DNA from: CAISGS01 sp044346445
Lineage (GTDB): Bacteria; Pseudomonadota; Alphaproteobacteria; Caulobacterales; Caulobacteraceae
DNA: 5,021 nucleotides
Direction: 5' to 3'
Assembly: GCA_044346445.1 (NCBI GenBank)
Contig: JBIIZD010000137.1
Span: forward strand, 1-5,021
In this document: one piece after another, positions 4,551 to 5,021 of the stretch
Layout of the letters: every line of letters starts with the position of its first letter
Numbering within the stretch: position 1 is the stretch's first letter
Translations under genes and position numbers: made by a program
Notes under the pieces: model-generated
Seen by the model: the letters and a program-made list of their open reading frames with translations, nothing else
Databases searched by the model: none
Told to the model about the DNA's origin: nothing

Positions 4551-5021
4551 CTATTCAATGGCCCAGGCATTGGCGATTTCGTCCCCCAATTGCGCAAGGG
4601 TCTTGAGGGCCTCTGGATTAAGGATGGACAGAACCCCGTCATGAAAATCGAGCAGGCGGTCCTCTCGCAGTTTTCGCAACATGCGATTGACATGGATCGC
4701 CGTCAGGCCTGTGGCATCACCAATTTGGGATTGGGTAAGCGGCAGACGGATATGGCTACCGGCCTCGTGATCCTGTTTGTGGGTGGCCATAACGATCAGT
4801 TCCATCAACAGATTGGCAATGCGCGTCAGGGCACTGGTTTGACCAACAAAGGCCAGACGGTTCTCTGTGATCAGGGATTCGCGCCCCATCATCCAGACCA
4901 GGCGGCGATTGAGTTGCGGATGGCTATTGAGCAGGACCGACAGCGTTGAAGACGGCATGGCGCATACGGTCACATCATCAAGCGCAACCACACTTTTGCC
5001 ATTGGATACCAAACCTTCTGG
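4551..5021 (-). CDS. Crp/Fnr-family transcriptional regulator, C-terminal part (cut by the right edge)
   Basis: The minus-strand frame is open to the window edge; the visible 156 residues are the C-terminal part of a protein that in this family is usually about 220-250 residues. The first visible residues, PEGLVSNGKSVVALDDVTVC, followed by AMPSSTLSVLL, are the last strands and start of the long helix of a cyclic-nucleotide-binding-type beta-roll. A dimerisation helix region follows (about 34-60, then ALTRIANLLMELIVMA). A winged helix-turn-helix lies at about 93-134: LPLTQSQIGDATGLTAIHV with recognition helix HVNRMLRKLRED, then the wing LLDFHDGVLSIL. The TTG at 5010-5012 is an internal leucine, not a start. 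These regulators bind palindromic DNA sites as dimers and respond to a ligand or to redox/oxygen state. The N-terminal sensing residues are not visible, so the signal is unknown. The gene lies upstream of the 84-residue gene on the same strand. Confidence 0.9.
   Translation of the reverse strand, partial: PEGLVSNGKSVVALDDVTVCAMPSSTLSVLLNSHPQLNRRLVWMMGRESLITENRLAFVGQTSALTRIANLLMELIVMATHKQDHEAGSHIRLPLTQSQIGDATGLTAIHVNRMLRKLREDRLLDFHDGVLSILNPEALKTLAQLGDEIANAWAIE

Noticed and set aside
4467..4949. Plus-strand open frame of 160 codons opposite the Crp/Fnr gene
   Set aside because: The minus-strand frame has a clear winged helix-turn-helix; this frame starts in the AT-rich promoter-like region without a Shine-Dalgarno and shows no domain.
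5010..5012. TTG as a start codon of the Crp/Fnr protein
   Set aside because: The frame stays open to the window edge and the preceding codons (P-E-G) fit the beta-roll, so the true start lies outside the window.

Overview
The base composition (GC-rich, roughly 55-60% by eye), the strong GC/GCC/GCG codon preference and the gene types point to an alphaproteobacterium. A Caulobacterales-type host (Caulobacter/Asticcacaulis-like) is my best guess. It rests on recollected similarity of the crotonase, the Crp/Fnr regulator and the C/G-run intergenic palindromes, not on any search.

Layout from left to right. Positions 1-831 (minus strand) hold the N-terminal 277 codons of a TPR-repeat protein whose C-terminus lies beyond the left edge. 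A 191-bp divergent gap with two hairpins separates it from a plus-strand enoyl-CoA hydratase/isomerase family gene (1023-1817). A 219-bp intergenic stretch follows (1818-2036). It holds a hairpin directly behind the crotonase stop, then a C-run/G-run rich block able to form several competing stems. Next is a plus-strand HI0933/YhiN-family flavoprotein (2037-3218), which starts at TTG behind a strong Shine-Dalgarno. Its stop codon interlocks with that of a convergent minus-strand RluF-type pseudouridine synthase (3215-3991). Further right, both on minus, are a small unrecognised 84-residue protein (4077-4331) and the C-terminal part of a Crp/Fnr-family regulator (4551-5021) whose N-terminus lies beyond the right edge. 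The 219-bp gap between these two is the most AT-rich part of the window and carries two inverted repeats.

The genes do not form an obvious pathway. The crotonase (acyl-CoA chemistry), the flavoprotein (unknown oxidoreductase), the pseudouridine synthase (rRNA modification) and the Crp/Fnr regulator look like ordinary chromosomal housekeeping or accessory genes. The minus-strand order regulator, 84-residue protein, pseudouridine synthase could be read in one direction, but gaps of 219 and 85 bp argue against a tight operon. I see no mobile elements, CRISPR arrays, tRNAs or rRNAs. I found no convincing new multi-gene system; the points worth a second look are small-scale (intergenic structures, an atypical oxyanion-hole segment, a non-standard start and a shared stop palindrome).
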